A DNA stretch of 64,000 nucleotides from Caldifermentibacillus hisashii (GTDB lineage Bacteria; Bacillota; Bacilli; Bacillales; Caldibacillaceae), in the NCBI RefSeq assembly GCF_027568575.1, contig NZ_JANUVP010000012.1. One strand, written 5' to 3'. The notes under the pieces were generated by a model. It had not been told where the DNA came from. It ran no database searches and saw nothing but the letters and a program-made list of their open reading frames with translations. A program made the position numbers and the translations under genes. Shown here one piece after another: positions 53,302 through 63,239 of this stretch; position 1 is the stretch's first letter; each line of letters starts with the position of its first letter.

Positions 53302-54354
53302 ATGACAAACACAAAATGGACCGGATTTGTCGGAACATATACAAAAGGGGAAAGTGAAGGAGTTTATTCTTTTGTTCTAGATACAGATAAGGAAAAAATT
53401 ATGAATGTTCAACTCGTTGCCAATTTGGAAAATCCGACATATTTGGCTATATGTAAGGATAATAAAAATTTATATGCCGTGGCTAAGGAAGGGGAACAGG
53501 GAGGAGTTGTCGGATTTCGAATCGACGAAAATACCCACAAACTTGTTGAATTGAATAAAGGGTTTACTGCAGGGTCCTCACCTTGTTATGTTGCAACAAA
53601 TTCAGACGGTTCTTTACTTACAGCAGCATACTACCACCGCGGTACCGTTGAATTATATACATTGAATGAGGACGGTTCTTTGAATGAATTGAAATCCACT
53701 GTTGCCCATGAAGGGAAGGGGCCGAATCCGGAGCGGCAGGAAAAACCGCATACCCATTATGCTGACTTTACACCGGATGAAAAATATGTAGTGGCCGTTG
53801 ATCTTGGTATAGATCAGCTAATTACTTATGAAATCGTTCAAAATGAATTAGTAAAGAAACAAACATTATCGCTTCATCCCGGTTGCGGTCCGCGTCATTT
53901 AACTTTCCATCCTAATGGTCGCTATGCCTATTTAATGACTGAAATTAGTTCAGAAGTTATAGTGTTGGAATATCATCATGAGGATGGCAGCTTTAAAGAA
54001 ATTCAATACATATCCACCATTCCGGAAGATTTTCAGGAAAATAATCAAGGCAGTGCGATTCATATAACTTCTGATGGGAAATTTGTATATGTTAGCAATC
54101 GCGGACATAACAGTATTGCTATTTTTCAAGTAGATGGTGATACAGGGATGCTTTCTTTGGTTGATTTTGTCTCTTCAGAAGGGGATTGGCCGCGGGATTT
54201 TATTCTCGACCCAAGTGAAAATTATCTTGTCGGATCTAATCAAGAAAGCAATAATTTGGTTCTTTACAAGCGAGATAAAAATTCAGGTAAGCTTACCCTA
54301 CTACAAAAGGATGTAAAAGTCGGCCATCCGGTTTGTGTTAAATTCATGAAATAA
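53302..54354 (+). CDS. pgl: 6-phosphogluconolactonase, lactonase (YkgB) family
   Basis: A 350-aa seven-bladed beta-propeller of the lactonase/YkgB family: FVGTYTKGESEGVYSF at the start, repeated blades such as NPTYLAICKDNKNLYAV, CGPRHLTFHPNGRYAYLM and GSAIHITSDGKFVYVSNRG, and WPRDFILDPS near the end. It hydrolyses 6-phosphogluconolactone in the oxidative pentose phosphate pathway. AAAGGAG ribosome-binding site. Complete length. Confidence 0.87.
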   Translation: MTNTKWTGFVGTYTKGESEGVYSFVLDTDKEKIMNVQLVANLENPTYLAICKDNKNLYAVAKEGEQGGVVGFRIDENTHKLVELNKGFTAGSSPCYVATNSDGSLLTAAYYHRGTVELYTLNEDGSLNELKSTVAHEGKGPNPERQEKPHTHYADFTPDEKYVVAVDLGIDQLITYEIVQNELVKKQTLSLHPGCGPRHLTFHPNGRYAYLMTEISSEVIVLEYHHEDGSFKEIQYISTIPEDFQENNQGSAIHITSDGKFVYVSNRGHNSIAIFQVDGDTGMLSLVDFVSSEGDWPRDFILDPSENYLVGSNQESNNLVLYKRDKNSGKLTLLQKDVKVGHPVCVKFMK

Positions 54355-54384
54355 ATTTTAAGTGGATAATTATCATAATATAAG

Positions 54385-54416
54385 AAAAACCAGGCTATTT
54401 TACCTGGTTTTTCTTT
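54385..54416. terminator. bidirectional terminator between pgl and dtpT
   Basis: AAAAACCAGG and CCTGGTTTTT form a 10-bp stem with an 8-nt loop; T-rich on both strands. Confidence 0.88.
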
Positions 54417-54436
54417 CAACATGAAAAATGAATCAA

Positions 54437-55930
54437 TTAATGGACACCTTTCATGAATTTTTCGATTTTTGGTGATAAGAGGAATAAAGTTATACTTAGT
54501 AGTATCGCAATAACCCCGATAGTTCCGAAGTAAACCATTTCTGTTTCCGGTTTATAAAATTTTACGATTTGTGCATTAATTGCTTGTGCTGCCGCATTGG
54601 ATAAAAACCAAAGACTCATTGTTTGTGCTGAGAACGCTTTTGGTGCTAATTTTGTTGTTGCAGAAAGTCCGACCGGAGATAAGCACAATTCACCTAACAC
54701 ACAAACAAAATAACTTAGAACAAGCCAGAGTGGATTCACTAAAGAATCGGTTCCGCCCAGATAAGCAGGTAATAAGATAATAATAAACGATAAACCGGCA
54801 AAAAGAATCCCAAGGGAAAACTTTTTCGGTATAGATGGTTCCCGATTACCGAGTTTAATCCATAACCAAGCAAATACCGGTGCCAAAGTTATGATAAATA
54901 ATGGATTTAATGATTGGAACCAGGCCGGTGAAAGGTCAAATCCGGCAAAATGTAATTGTGTTCTTTCGTCGGCATAGTTGGCTAAAATCGTTGAACCTTG
55001 TTCCTGAATAGCCCAGAACATAACGGAAGCAATAAATAGCGGGATATATGCCAAAAGTCGTGAACGTTCAACATCTGTTGTTTTCGGACTGCGATACATA
55101 GCAATAAAATATCCGGCAGGAATTAAAATGCCAAGGATACCGACTAATGTAATAAAGCGTTTAAAGTCCATATAGCCGATTTTTATAGTGAAGATAAATA
55201 TAAGGGCAAGGATGATTGTGCCAATACCAATCCAAGTAAAGATTTTTTTCTTATCTTCAGACGGAAGCGGATTGGCCACATAAGCACCGGCTTGTCCAAG
55301 ATTTTTCTTCTTCGTAACGACAAAAAGAATTAATCCGATAAACATACCAATTGCAGCAATCGAAAAGCCGAGATGGAAATTATGTTTCATGCCGACTTCC
55401 CCGACAATTAACGGTGAAAGAAAACCGCCCAAATTAATCCCCATGTAAAAGATACTAAACCCGGAGTCACGGCGACGATCTTCCGGTGAGTAAATATCTC
55501 CAACTACAGAAGAGACATTTGGTTTTAAAAGACCTGTACCTAAAATAATGAGGACCATTGAAACTAAAAAGAAAGCAAAGTTTCCCGGAATAGCTAATGC
55601 GATATGCCCGAACATAATGAGTACACCGCCGTAAAAGACGGATTTAGAAGTTCCAAGCAAGCGGTCGGCAACCCATCCGCCAATAATACCTGACATATAC
55701 ACTAAAGATCCGTATATACTCATAATCGACAAGGCCGTACTTTTATCAAGACCCAGTCCGCCTTTCGATACTTCATAGTACATATAGAAAACAAGAATGG
55801 CTCTCATTCCATAGTAGGAAAAGCGTTCCCAAAATTCTGTAAAAAACAATGTAAATAGGCCTTTTGGATGTCCTAAAAATCCCTTTTGAGGAATTGTTTT
55901 CCAAATATTCTGTCTATCTATGGATGACAT
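54437..55930 (-). CDS. dtpT: POT family di/tripeptide transporter
   Basis: A 497-aa proton-coupled peptide transporter with about fourteen hydrophobic segments. The TM1 motif EFWERFSYYGMRAI is the ExxERFxYY proton-coupling signature; GGWVADRLLG and FSIFYMGINLGGF are also diagnostic. It imports di- and tripeptides. A single gene that complements the ATP-driven App importer. Confidence 0.9.
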   Translation of the reverse strand: MSSIDRQNIWKTIPQKGFLGHPKGLFTLFFTEFWERFSYYGMRAILVFYMYYEVSKGGLGLDKSTALSIMSIYGSLVYMSGIIGGWVADRLLGTSKSVFYGGVLIMFGHIALAIPGNFAFFLVSMVLIILGTGLLKPNVSSVVGDIYSPEDRRRDSGFSIFYMGINLGGFLSPLIVGEVGMKHNFHLGFSIAAIGMFIGLILFVVTKKKNLGQAGAYVANPLPSEDKKKIFTWIGIGTIILALIFIFTIKIGYMDFKRFITLVGILGILIPAGYFIAMYRSPKTTDVERSRLLAYIPLFIASVMFWAIQEQGSTILANYADERTQLHFAGFDLSPAWFQSLNPLFIITLAPVFAWLWIKLGNREPSIPKKFSLGILFAGLSFIIILLPAYLGGTDSLVNPLWLVLSYFVCVLGELCLSPVGLSATTKLAPKAFSAQTMSLWFLSNAAAQAINAQIVKFYKPETEMVYFGTIGVIAILLSITLFLLSPKIEKFMKGVH

Positions 55931-56121
55931 AAAAAACCACTACCTCCTTTAATATTTAATATATTAGTACAAAATGCTTGCTATTGTCAATTAAACAAGG
56001 TATAATTATTATTTTACAATTTTAATAATTTTATAATTTTAATGGCTTTTTATTAAGGAAGTAGTGATTTCTGAATAAAATACCCATTGACGTAATCGAA
56101 AATTATAGGATTTTATCAGAC

Positions 56122-58269
56122 TTATCCAAACACAAATTTAATCTTTTTCTCTTGCTCGTCCCATGCTAACTTCGCATTGAATTCTTTATCCTTGCTTTTG
56201 AAGCCTTGAATTTGGTCTGTAACTCCATCGGTCAAAAGCTTTTTCAATTGTGCCTGTGTAATGGTTTTTCCAAGAATTTTTTTTGAGATCGTGAAGGAAC
56301 AACCGGTCTTTTGATAATTGCTGCAACCGTAGAAGGTACCTTTATCTATAACATTTCCGTCGCAAAATTTGCAGTTGCCGAGTTTTCTGGGTGCGGATTT
56401 TTTAAATTGACGGGGGACAAAGTTTTCAGTCACCTCACGATCAAACGACCATTCGACCGCTTGCTTTGTTGTCTCCGTCACTAAATGGGTAATCATCTTA
56501 TTCGTCATATCGATAAATTGTTTCGCATTTGCTTTCCCCTCAGCAATTTCCTTCAGCCGTTGTTCCCATTTTGCCGTCATTTCCGGTGAAGCAAGCAATT
56601 CTTTCCCGATTGCGTGTATCAAAATTTTTGCCTTTGCTGTTGCATATACTAAATTTTTCTTGATTTCGATGTATTTGCGTGATTTCAACATTGTTATAAT
56701 CCCGGCTCGAGTCGCTTCTGTTCCAAGGCCTTCTGTTTCGTCCAACACCTTTTCCAATTCTTTGTCTTCTATATGCTTTCCGGCAGTTTTCATCAATGTA
56801 ATTAACTGTCCTTCTGTATACCGTTTTGGTGGCTGGGTTTTACTTTCCTTCACGTTGATCTTTTTGACAATGCCGGTTTCGCCTTTTTCAAGTAAAGGTA
56901 ATTCCGGTTCACCATCTTTTTCATTCGCAGGAATAACTTTACGCCAACCTTCAGCAAGTTGAACTTTTCCTTTTGATAAAAATGTTGCCCGTCCACCAAC
57001 AAGGGTCGTAACTGTCGTATATTCGTAAACAGATTTTTCATAATGCGCGGCCAATAAGCTTTTAATGATCAAATCATAAATTTTTTGCTCGTCGGCACTT
57101 AATTTTTCAGGATCCTTCACTTGTTCGGTCGGGATAATTGCATAGTGATCGGTTACCTTTTTCTCATTTACATATCGTTTATTGTTGCGGATGGACGAAA
57201 TCGGTAAAGGGAAAAATTCGGCATACTTTTCTATCCGGGAAATCTTATGTAAGATATCCGGAAACATGTCCGCCTCACCCGGTGTCACGTAGCGGGAATC
57301 GGAACGCGGATAGGAAACGATTCCTTTTTGGTATAAACCTTGCAAGATATCGAGTGTTTTTTTCGGCGGGAATTTATATAAGCGATTTGTCTCCGCTTGT
57401 AACGCCGACAAATTATAAAGCATCGGTGGATGGTATTCTTTTTTCTCCCGCTTTACATCAGTAATTTCAGCCGGCTTGCCGTTACAAAATTGAGCAATTT
57501 TTGCGGCCATGTCAGCTTTCTTAATCCGGGAATCCCCATCCACTTCCCATTTGCCTTTATATTTTTTCCCATTTATGAAAAATTCACCAATGACTTCCCA
57601 AAAAGGTTCCGATACAAATTGTTCGATTTCGAGCTCGCGTTTCACAATGAGTGCAAGGGTTGGCGTCTGCACACGGCCGACCGAAAACACGTCGGAAAAC
57701 CCTTTTTCCTTTAAAAGAATACTGTACAGTCGGGATGCATTCATGCCAACAATCCAGTCACTGCATGCACGGGTATAGGCCTCAAAATATAAATTTTTCG
57801 TCTCGGTTTCATCCCGAAGATTCCGAAAACCTTCTTTAATGGCCTTAGGGGTCAAGGAAGAGATCCAAAGCCGTTTCATTGGCTGTTTGGCTTTCGTCAA
57901 ACGGAGAATATTACGGATGATCAGTTCTCCTTCTCGTCCGGCGTCACCTGCATGAATAATTTCGGTTATCCTAGGGTCGTTTATAAATTTTTTTATGACC
58001 GAAAATTGTTTTGCCTTATCTTTACTTACTTGATATTGGAATTGAGACGGAATCATCGGTAAGGTGGCCAAGGTCCATTTTTTCCATTCGGGGTTATATT
58101 TTTCCGGCGGGACAAGTTCACATAAGTGACCAATGGCCCATGTCATGAAAGCGCCATCCGGAAAAATCTCATTCGGTAAAAGTTCAATGTATCCTTGTGC
58201 TTTTTTATTTTTAAATACGGAGGCGAGTGTCCGTGCTTGATCCGGTTTTTCAGCAATAATCAGCTGCAT
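56122..58269 (-). CDS. topB: DNA topoisomerase III
   Basis: A 715-aa type IA topoisomerase. The Toprim domain has the acidic DAGREGELI motif near residue 105; FSVGRVQTPTLALI and the active-site Tyr in GIVSYPRSDSRY (near 310) follow. The C-terminal zinc ribbon keeps four Cys (CKFCDG...CSNYQKTGC). It decatenates replication intermediates. No plasmid transfer genes surround it, so it is the chromosomal enzyme. Confidence 0.92.
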   Translation of the reverse strand: MQLIIAEKPDQARTLASVFKNKKAQGYIELLPNEIFPDGAFMTWAIGHLCELVPPEKYNPEWKKWTLATLPMIPSQFQYQVSKDKAKQFSVIKKFINDPRITEIIHAGDAGREGELIIRNILRLTKAKQPMKRLWISSLTPKAIKEGFRNLRDETETKNLYFEAYTRACSDWIVGMNASRLYSILLKEKGFSDVFSVGRVQTPTLALIVKRELEIEQFVSEPFWEVIGEFFINGKKYKGKWEVDGDSRIKKADMAAKIAQFCNGKPAEITDVKREKKEYHPPMLYNLSALQAETNRLYKFPPKKTLDILQGLYQKGIVSYPRSDSRYVTPGEADMFPDILHKISRIEKYAEFFPLPISSIRNNKRYVNEKKVTDHYAIIPTEQVKDPEKLSADEQKIYDLIIKSLLAAHYEKSVYEYTTVTTLVGGRATFLSKGKVQLAEGWRKVIPANEKDGEPELPLLEKGETGIVKKINVKESKTQPPKRYTEGQLITLMKTAGKHIEDKELEKVLDETEGLGTEATRAGIITMLKSRKYIEIKKNLVYATAKAKILIHAIGKELLASPEMTAKWEQRLKEIAEGKANAKQFIDMTNKMITHLVTETTKQAVEWSFDREVTENFVPRQFKKSAPRKLGNCKFCDGNVIDKGTFYGCSNYQKTGCSFTISKKILGKTITQAQLKKLLTDGVTDQIQGFKSKDKEFNAKLAWDEQEKKIKFVFG

Positions 58270-58469
58270 TTAAGAGAGAAACCTCCCTTTCGTTTTTAAA
58301 CATGATTTGTTCCTAGATTTCATTATAAAAGTTAAGGTCAAAAAAACAAGATATAACTAAAAAATAAACTAAATCTAATGAATGAATTCCCCCTGTACAG
58401 TAATCGCCATATTGGAAAAAAATGATAAAGAGGGGTAAAATAACATTAAATTGGAAATGGGGGATGATA

Positions 58470-59300
58470 ATGTCCAAATCACTACAAGGAACGACTACAT
58501 TACATAATGGTGTGAAAATGCCGTATTTTGGTTTAGGTGTTTATAAGGTTAAGGATGGCAAAGAAGTTATTAACACAGTAAAGACGGCTCTGGAAGTCGG
58601 CTATCGGGCCATTGATACAGCTGCCCTTTATGATAATGAAGAAGGAGTCGGCCAAGCAATTAAAGAAAGCGGCATCCCACGGGAAGAACTATTTATTACA
58701 ACAAAGGTTTGGAATACCGATCAAGGTTACGACAAAACGCTAAAAGCCTTTGAAATCAGTATGAAAAAACTTGGACTTGATTATCTTGATCTGTACTTGA
58801 TTCATTGGCCGGGGAAAGATAAATATGTGGATACATGGCGGGCACTTGAGAAATTGTATAAAGATGGAAGGGTTCGAGCCATCGGAGTCAGTAATTTTAA
58901 AATTCACCATTTGCAAACATTGATGGAACAGTCTGAGGAAAAACCGGTGATCAATCAAGTCGAACTTCACCCGTATTTATCTCAAAAAGACCTTCTTTCC
59001 TTTTGTAAAAAACAACAAATTGCCGTGGAAGCATGGGGTCCGCTTGGCAGAGGCCGGTTGCTGAATGATCCGACGCTCATAGAAATCGGGCAAAAGTACG
59101 GAAAAACAGCTGCGCAAGTGACATTACGGTGGCATTTGCAAAATGATGTAATCGTAATTCCAAAATCCGTTACACCGTCAAGAATTAAAGAAAATGCGGA
59201 TATATTTGATTTCGAATTAACCGCGGAAGATATGGAGAGAATTGATGCCCTGAATAAAAACGAACGGACCGGAAAAGATCCGGATCAATTTCTGTTTTAA
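58470..59300 (+). CDS. aldo/keto reductase (YvgN/YtbE-like)
   Basis: A 276-aa aldo/keto reductase. The tetrad is visible: Asp and Tyr in IDTAALYDNEEGVG, Lys in FITTKVW, His in YLIHWPG. The NADPH-binding tail IPKSVTPSRIKEN is present. Such enzymes reduce methylglyoxal and other aldehydes. ATG at 58470 has GGGGGATG upstream; the longer frame from 58422 is not needed. Confidence 0.9.
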   Translation: MSKSLQGTTTLHNGVKMPYFGLGVYKVKDGKEVINTVKTALEVGYRAIDTAALYDNEEGVGQAIKESGIPREELFITTKVWNTDQGYDKTLKAFEISMKKLGLDYLDLYLIHWPGKDKYVDTWRALEKLYKDGRVRAIGVSNFKIHHLQTLMEQSEEKPVINQVELHPYLSQKDLLSFCKKQQIAVEAWGPLGRGRLLNDPTLIEIGQKYGKTAAQVTLRWHLQNDVIVIPKSVTPSRIKENADIFDFELTAEDMERIDALNKNERTGKDPDQFLF

Positions 59301-59313
59301 TGTGAATGGAAAA

Positions 59314-59340
59314 GGATAGTGCCAATACTATCCTTTTTTA
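59314..59340 (+). terminator. aldo/keto reductase terminator
   Basis: GGATAGT-GCCAAT-ACTATCC followed by TTTTTT. Confidence 0.9.
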
Positions 59341-59485
59341 CTGGATAAATTTGAAGGGCTGAATTTTGCTGAACTTTTCACATCCTTGTAGAGAACAATG
59401 TTAGATAAAATTTTTGCCACTACCTACTAATATGAAAATTCTTCCAGGTTAAAAGCCGCCGCCAATATGATTAGTCGCTACTAAA

Positions 59486-60403
59486 TTATTTTCCGCCACT
59501 TCCTGTTAACTCCGGAAAATCATCCAAATAAGGTGCTTCTATATCTATTTTTTCCATCGTCAAAGGATGAATAACCGATAAATATTTTGCATGTAAGGCT
59601 TGACGATAAAATAGAGGCTTCCCGCCATATAAAACGTCACCAACAAGCGGATGACCAATAGATGAAAGGTGAACCCGAATTTGGTGGGTACGTCCTGTAT
59701 CAAGGCGACAAATGATTTGGCTCAAATTTTTTACTGCATCGAAACTAATCACTTCATAATGGGTGACAGCCGGTTGACCTGTGTATGAAATGCGTCTTCT
59801 GGTCGGATGATGGCGGTCACGACCAATAGGCGCATTAATTGTACCTTTTTTCTTCTGTAATTTTCCATGAACAATCGCCATATAGGTACGTTTTATTTTG
59901 CGTTTTTCCAATTGTTTATCAAGAATGCCGCCGATAAAGGATGATTTTGCAAATAAAACGGCACCACTTGTATCTTTATCAAGCCGGTGGATATGTTGTA
60001 CTTTGGCAGGTTCATTCTTTACCGCTAAATAATGGACAATCCGATTTGCCAAAGTATCCGTGTCAGCAGAAGTGTTTGGATGTGTTGCCAGTTGTGCCGG
60101 TTTATTGGCAATCAACAAAAAATCATCTTCAAACAATATTTGCACAGATTGAGGTGAAGGTTTGTTGCCGTAGTCTGCTTCAAAAAATATATTTTCAAAA
60201 ATAAGCTGATCACCCGCTCTTAATTTGTTGGCAAATGGAACGGAAAGACCGTTTTGTTTCACCATCTTGTCCATTCTCATTTGGTGAATGCGTTTTTTGG
60301 CCAACTGCCATTTATTTTTCAATAAATCATCAATGGAAATCCCATCCCATTCTGCAGGAACTACTACATGCAGGTGGTTGTCCAATTTCTCTACTTTGAT
60401 CAT
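59486..60403 (-). CDS. yhcT: RluA family pseudouridine synthase (YhcT-like)
   Basis: A 305-aa pseudouridine synthase. The catalytic motif is HIHRLDKDTSGAVLFAK with the essential Asp. LDTGRTHQIRVHLSSIGHPLVGD is the RluA-family signature. The N-terminal region is an S4-like extension. ATG at 60403 (MIKVEK) with GGGTGATC upstream is preferred. The divergent neighbour is a yhcU homologue, the same pairing as in B. subtilis, which supports the symbol. Confidence 0.87.
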   Translation of the reverse strand: MIKVEKLDNHLHVVVPAEWDGISIDDLLKNKWQLAKKRIHQMRMDKMVKQNGLSVPFANKLRAGDQLIFENIFFEADYGNKPSPQSVQILFEDDFLLIANKPAQLATHPNTSADTDTLANRIVHYLAVKNEPAKVQHIHRLDKDTSGAVLFAKSSFIGGILDKQLEKRKIKRTYMAIVHGKLQKKKGTINAPIGRDRHHPTRRRISYTGQPAVTHYEVISFDAVKNLSQIICRLDTGRTHQIRVHLSSIGHPLVGDVLYGGKPLFYRQALHAKYLSVIHPLTMEKIDIEAPYLDDFPELTGSGGK

Positions 60404-60599
60404 GTGATCACCCATTCTTTTTAAAGTTCTCCAAAACTAACTGTTTTTCACTGGTTAACCTGAAATTTCCACAGACAAATGATTTGTTCATGAGTATAAT
60501 TATTGTTATCTTATACACATAGGGAAATTATTTTATCGAGTAAATCCGGAACAGTATTTTACATTATTCTAGAAAATTGTCCAAAAGGTGGGTTTGATC

Positions 60600-60998
60600 T
60601 TGAAGATTGTATATGCTTCCACCCCGGAGCAAGAGAAAAAAATAAATCATTTAGTTGAATATTTCTACTCAAATATCTTACCGAAATATTTTACGGATAA
60701 ACAAATAAATGAATTCATCAAAATGAACTTTTTAAATATTAATGATTTTGATAATCAGTCTGACACGTTAAAAGAAGCTTATCAAATTATAGCGTGCTTG
60801 GAAACAATTTGTTTTCTTATTGAATCGGAAAGTCTTGAGAAAGAAAAATACCAAAAAATGTTTAATAAAAACGCACAAATCTTAAACAATCTTGGTTTTT
60901 CATTTCCTTTTTCTTATGAAAACTTTTTAGAAACTAAAAATGTTTCAATGGAAATGGGCAGTATTCATGTGAAAGCTGCCAATCATTGGCTCGTATAA
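60600..60998 (+). CDS. yhcU: DUF5365 (YhcU-like) protein
   Basis: A 132-aa mostly helical protein (KIVYASTPEQEKKINHLVEYF; LKEAYQIIACLETICFLIE). Matches the YhcU/DUF5365 family, unknown function, and lies beside yhcT as in B. subtilis. TTG at 60600 has AAAAGGTGG upstream; a GTG at 60588 overlaps that site. Confidence 0.7.
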   Translation: MKIVYASTPEQEKKINHLVEYFYSNILPKYFTDKQINEFIKMNFLNINDFDNQSDTLKEAYQIIACLETICFLIESESLEKEKYQKMFNKNAQILNNLGFSFPFSYENFLETKNVSMEMGSIHVKAANHWLV

Positions 60999-61014
60999 TT
61001 TGGGTGATTGCATA

Positions 61015-61563
61015 ATGAAACGTCTCGTGATTACAGGTTACAAACCGCATGAATTAGGGATTTTTCATTCGAATCATCCGGGAATCCCTTATATTAAAAA
61101 AGCGATCAAAAAGCAGCTTATCCCTTTGTTGGAAGAAGGTCTTGAATGGGTTTTGTTGAGTGGCCAATTAGGCGTTGAAACATGGGCGGCGGAAGTAATT
61201 ATGGACTTGCAATGTGAGTATCCAAAGCTAAAATATGCCGTAATTACCCCATTTCTTGATCAGGAAAAAAACTGGAAAGAGGAAAAACAAGAGAAATATG
61301 AGGAGATTTTATTGAACGCTGATTTTCATTCGACGGTTACGAAAAAGCCGTATGAAGGACCATGGCAGTTCGTTGCGAAAAACAAATTTTTTATCCGAAA
61401 TTCGGATGGTCTTTTACTTGTTTATGACGATGAAAAAGTCGGCTCCCCACAATACATATTGAAAATGGCGAAAATTTATGCCGAGACTCATGACTATCAA
61501 TTACTTGTCATCAATTCCGATGATTTGCAAGCATTAATTGATGAAGATATGGATAACGGTTAG
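61015..61563 (+). CDS. ypsA: DUF1273 / YpsA-family SLOG protein
   Basis: A 182-aa Rossmann-like SLOG-superfamily protein: RLVITGYKPHELGIF, VLLSGQLGVETWAAEVI and GLLLVYDDEKVGSPQYIL are the YpsA/DUF1273 pattern. YpsA is linked to growth, cell division and stress in Firmicutes, with no settled biochemical role. ATG at 61015 follows GGGTGAT, 16 bases after the yhcU stop, so the two are probably cotranscribed. Confidence 0.82.
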   Translation: MKRLVITGYKPHELGIFHSNHPGIPYIKKAIKKQLIPLLEEGLEWVLLSGQLGVETWAAEVIMDLQCEYPKLKYAVITPFLDQEKNWKEEKQEKYEEILLNADFHSTVTKKPYEGPWQFVAKNKFFIRNSDGLLLVYDDEKVGSPQYILKMAKIYAETHDYQLLVINSDDLQALIDEDMDNG

Positions 61564-61630
61564 TCATGTTTAAAGGAAAGCTTTGTGTGTTTTATAAAGC
61601 CGTATAAAGCAATTGCGGTGAAGCAGTAAA

Positions 61631-61664
61631 AGCGGAAACCGGCCGGGTATGGTTTCCGCTCTTT
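61631..61664. terminator. terminator between ypsA and the thioredoxin gene
   Basis: AGCGGAAACC and GGTTTCCGCT form a perfect 10-bp stem with a 10-nt loop, followed by CTTTC. Between convergent genes. Confidence 0.8.
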
Positions 61665-61682
61665 CATCCGGAAAAACAAAAA

Positions 61683-62093
61683 CTATTTCAAAACATTTTC
61701 CTCAAACCAGTCTTGGAACTCGTCCTTTTTCTTTTCTCCATGAATCCGAGCCACTTCTTTTCCATTTTCAAAATGAATAATTGTCGGTGTGCCCTCAATT
61801 TTATAATCATCCCAACCTTGTTCATATTGCAAGACATCATATATTTGCAAATCAATGTTCAAATCTTCGGCGAGCGGAACGACAATTGGCGTTGTTTTTT
61901 GACAATGGATACATTCCGGGCTATAAAAATACACAGTGGCCGTACCGTCATTTTTCAATTCATCCTGCAGTTCATCCGGTGTTACAGAATTTTTATAGTA
62001 GTCCTGTGCATCGTTCTCCTGGGCATTATTTAAAAAGGCAATCGCTGCAAAAAGAACAACGATAATTCCTAAAAAAATCAATACTTTTTTCAT
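61683..62093 (-). CDS. membrane-anchored thioredoxin-like protein
   Basis: A 136-aa protein with an N-terminal membrane anchor (KVLIFLGIIVVLFAAIAFL) and a thioredoxin fold with active site YSPECIHCQKTTP and the cis-Pro in EGTPTIIHF. Length and layout resemble BdbA. Its gene starts four bases inside the end of bdbC, so it is the likely outside partner of that membrane oxidase or of substrates needing disulphides. Confidence 0.82.
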   Translation of the reverse strand: MKKVLIFLGIIVVLFAAIAFLNNAQENDAQDYYKNSVTPDELQDELKNDGTATVYFYSPECIHCQKTTPIVVPLAEDLNIDLQIYDVLQYEQGWDDYKIEGTPTIIHFENGKEVARIHGEKKKDEFQDWFEENVLK

Positions 62094-62557
62094 TTATTTC
62101 CCTCCTTCAAGCCTTTCCTGATCATAAAACTAATCATAAAGATTATAATAAATGCAGTTAATGCTAAAAACGGAATAGTAATAAAACCAAACCAATTGAT
62201 GTACTGAGCTGTACAGGGGACTCTTCCACAAAATAAAGGCCCTTCTCCTGCGAAAGATAATTTTTGTAAACAGTAATGATAAAGGGATATCGATCCGCCG
62301 ACCGCCGATAAAATCATGGCATACAAACTCATGTTCCAATCTTTTTTCACATAGGCAACCCCAAGCAAAATCGTCATCGGATACATAAAAATTCGTTGGA
62401 GCCAGCATAAGTCACAAGGCTCATAATGTTTAACTTCAGAAAAATATAAACTGCCAAAAGTCGCAATAATCGAAACAGCCCAGCTACTAAAAAATAACCA
62501 GTCAGTTTTTTTCTTTGCCAAGTATTTCCCCACCTTTTTCCAAGTACCATCTTTCAT
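62090..62557 (-). CDS. bdbC: disulfide bond formation protein BdbC (DsbB family)
   Basis: A 155-aa membrane protein with four helices, the first Cys pair in EPCDLCWLQRI and the second in CGRVPC, the DsbB/BdbC arrangement that passes electrons to quinone. WLQRIFMYPMTILL is also diagnostic. It overlaps the thioredoxin gene by four bases. In Bacillus such pairs serve competence and secreted proteins. Confidence 0.9.
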   Translation of the reverse strand: MKDGTWKKVGKYLAKKKTDWLFFSSWAVSIIATFGSLYFSEVKHYEPCDLCWLQRIFMYPMTILLGVAYVKKDWNMSLYAMILSAVGGSISLYHYCLQKLSFAGEGPLFCGRVPCTAQYINWFGFITIPFLALTAFIIIFMISFMIRKGLKEGNK

Positions 62558-62694
62558 ATTTCAGAAATAAAAGGTCAAACTTAAAATAATTGTACCATAT
62601 GTTTCATTTTTCATGTTCTTTAAATACTTGGATAAATGGACTTATTTTTTTATAAAAAAGGGAAATTTTGTTCCATTGATTTTCCAGAGAATAG

Positions 62695-62763
62695 TAAAAA
62701 AATAAAAAGGCCTGTTTATGGAGTGAAACGTGAAAATACCAACGTGTTTCTCACCATAAACAG
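62695..62763 (-). terminator. yhdB terminator
   Basis: On the minus strand CTGTTTATGG and CCATAAACAG frame a longer imperfect stem (62712-62763), followed by CCTTTTTATTTTTTTAC. Confidence 0.8.
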
Positions 62764-62797
62764 TCCGGAATTTTGTTTCTTTCGCTTTTTTCACCAG

Positions 62798-63046
62798 TCA
62801 AACCGAGTAAAGAACATCTTGTTGCATGATGGTTGCTTTATCATTCGCATAAGCGGCATATTGCAATAAAGCATATAGATGTTTTTCCACAATTGTATCA
62901 TTTTTTTGATAGTAATAAGCATGTAAAAAATGTTCAATTCGTTTTGATAAAAAATCATCCTTTGTGCGGACCATGAGTATTAGCAAATTATCCCATTGGG
63001 AACGGTATGTGTAATACAATGCGCGATCATAATCTGCTTTGTTCAT
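62798..63046 (-). CDS. yhdB: YhdB-like small protein
   Basis: An 82-aa protein: DYDRALYYTYRSQWDNLLILM and FLSKRIEHFLHAYYYQKND match YhdB of B. subtilis from memory. Helical, no signal, function unknown. AGGAGGT lies before the ATG, and a strong terminator follows. Confidence 0.72.
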   Translation of the reverse strand: MNKADYDRALYYTYRSQWDNLLILMVRTKDDFLSKRIEHFLHAYYYQKNDTIVEKHLYALLQYAAYANDKATIMQQDVLYSV

Positions 63047-63239
63047 GTATTGACCTCCTTTTTTCAGGAGTTAATGATATTGTATGCGGAAATAAGATAT
63101 TTTTGTAAAGTAAATCTTAACAAAACGATATTTCTGGGGACGTATTTTTTTACCAGTATATTCGCAGGTTAACAAAACGAAACAAGTGAAAAATAAAAAA
63201 TGAACGCAGGAAAAACTAATTAGCTGGATGTGGAAGCAA

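Noticed and set aside
62636..62869. 77-aa plus-strand ORF
   Set aside because: It covers the yhdB terminator and runs into yhdB on the other strand.
63117..63180. Direct repeat TTAACAAAACGA upstream of the M14 gene as a Pho box
   Set aside because: Two copies 52 bp apart lack the 11-bp periodicity of PhoP sites; probably chance in AT-rich DNA.
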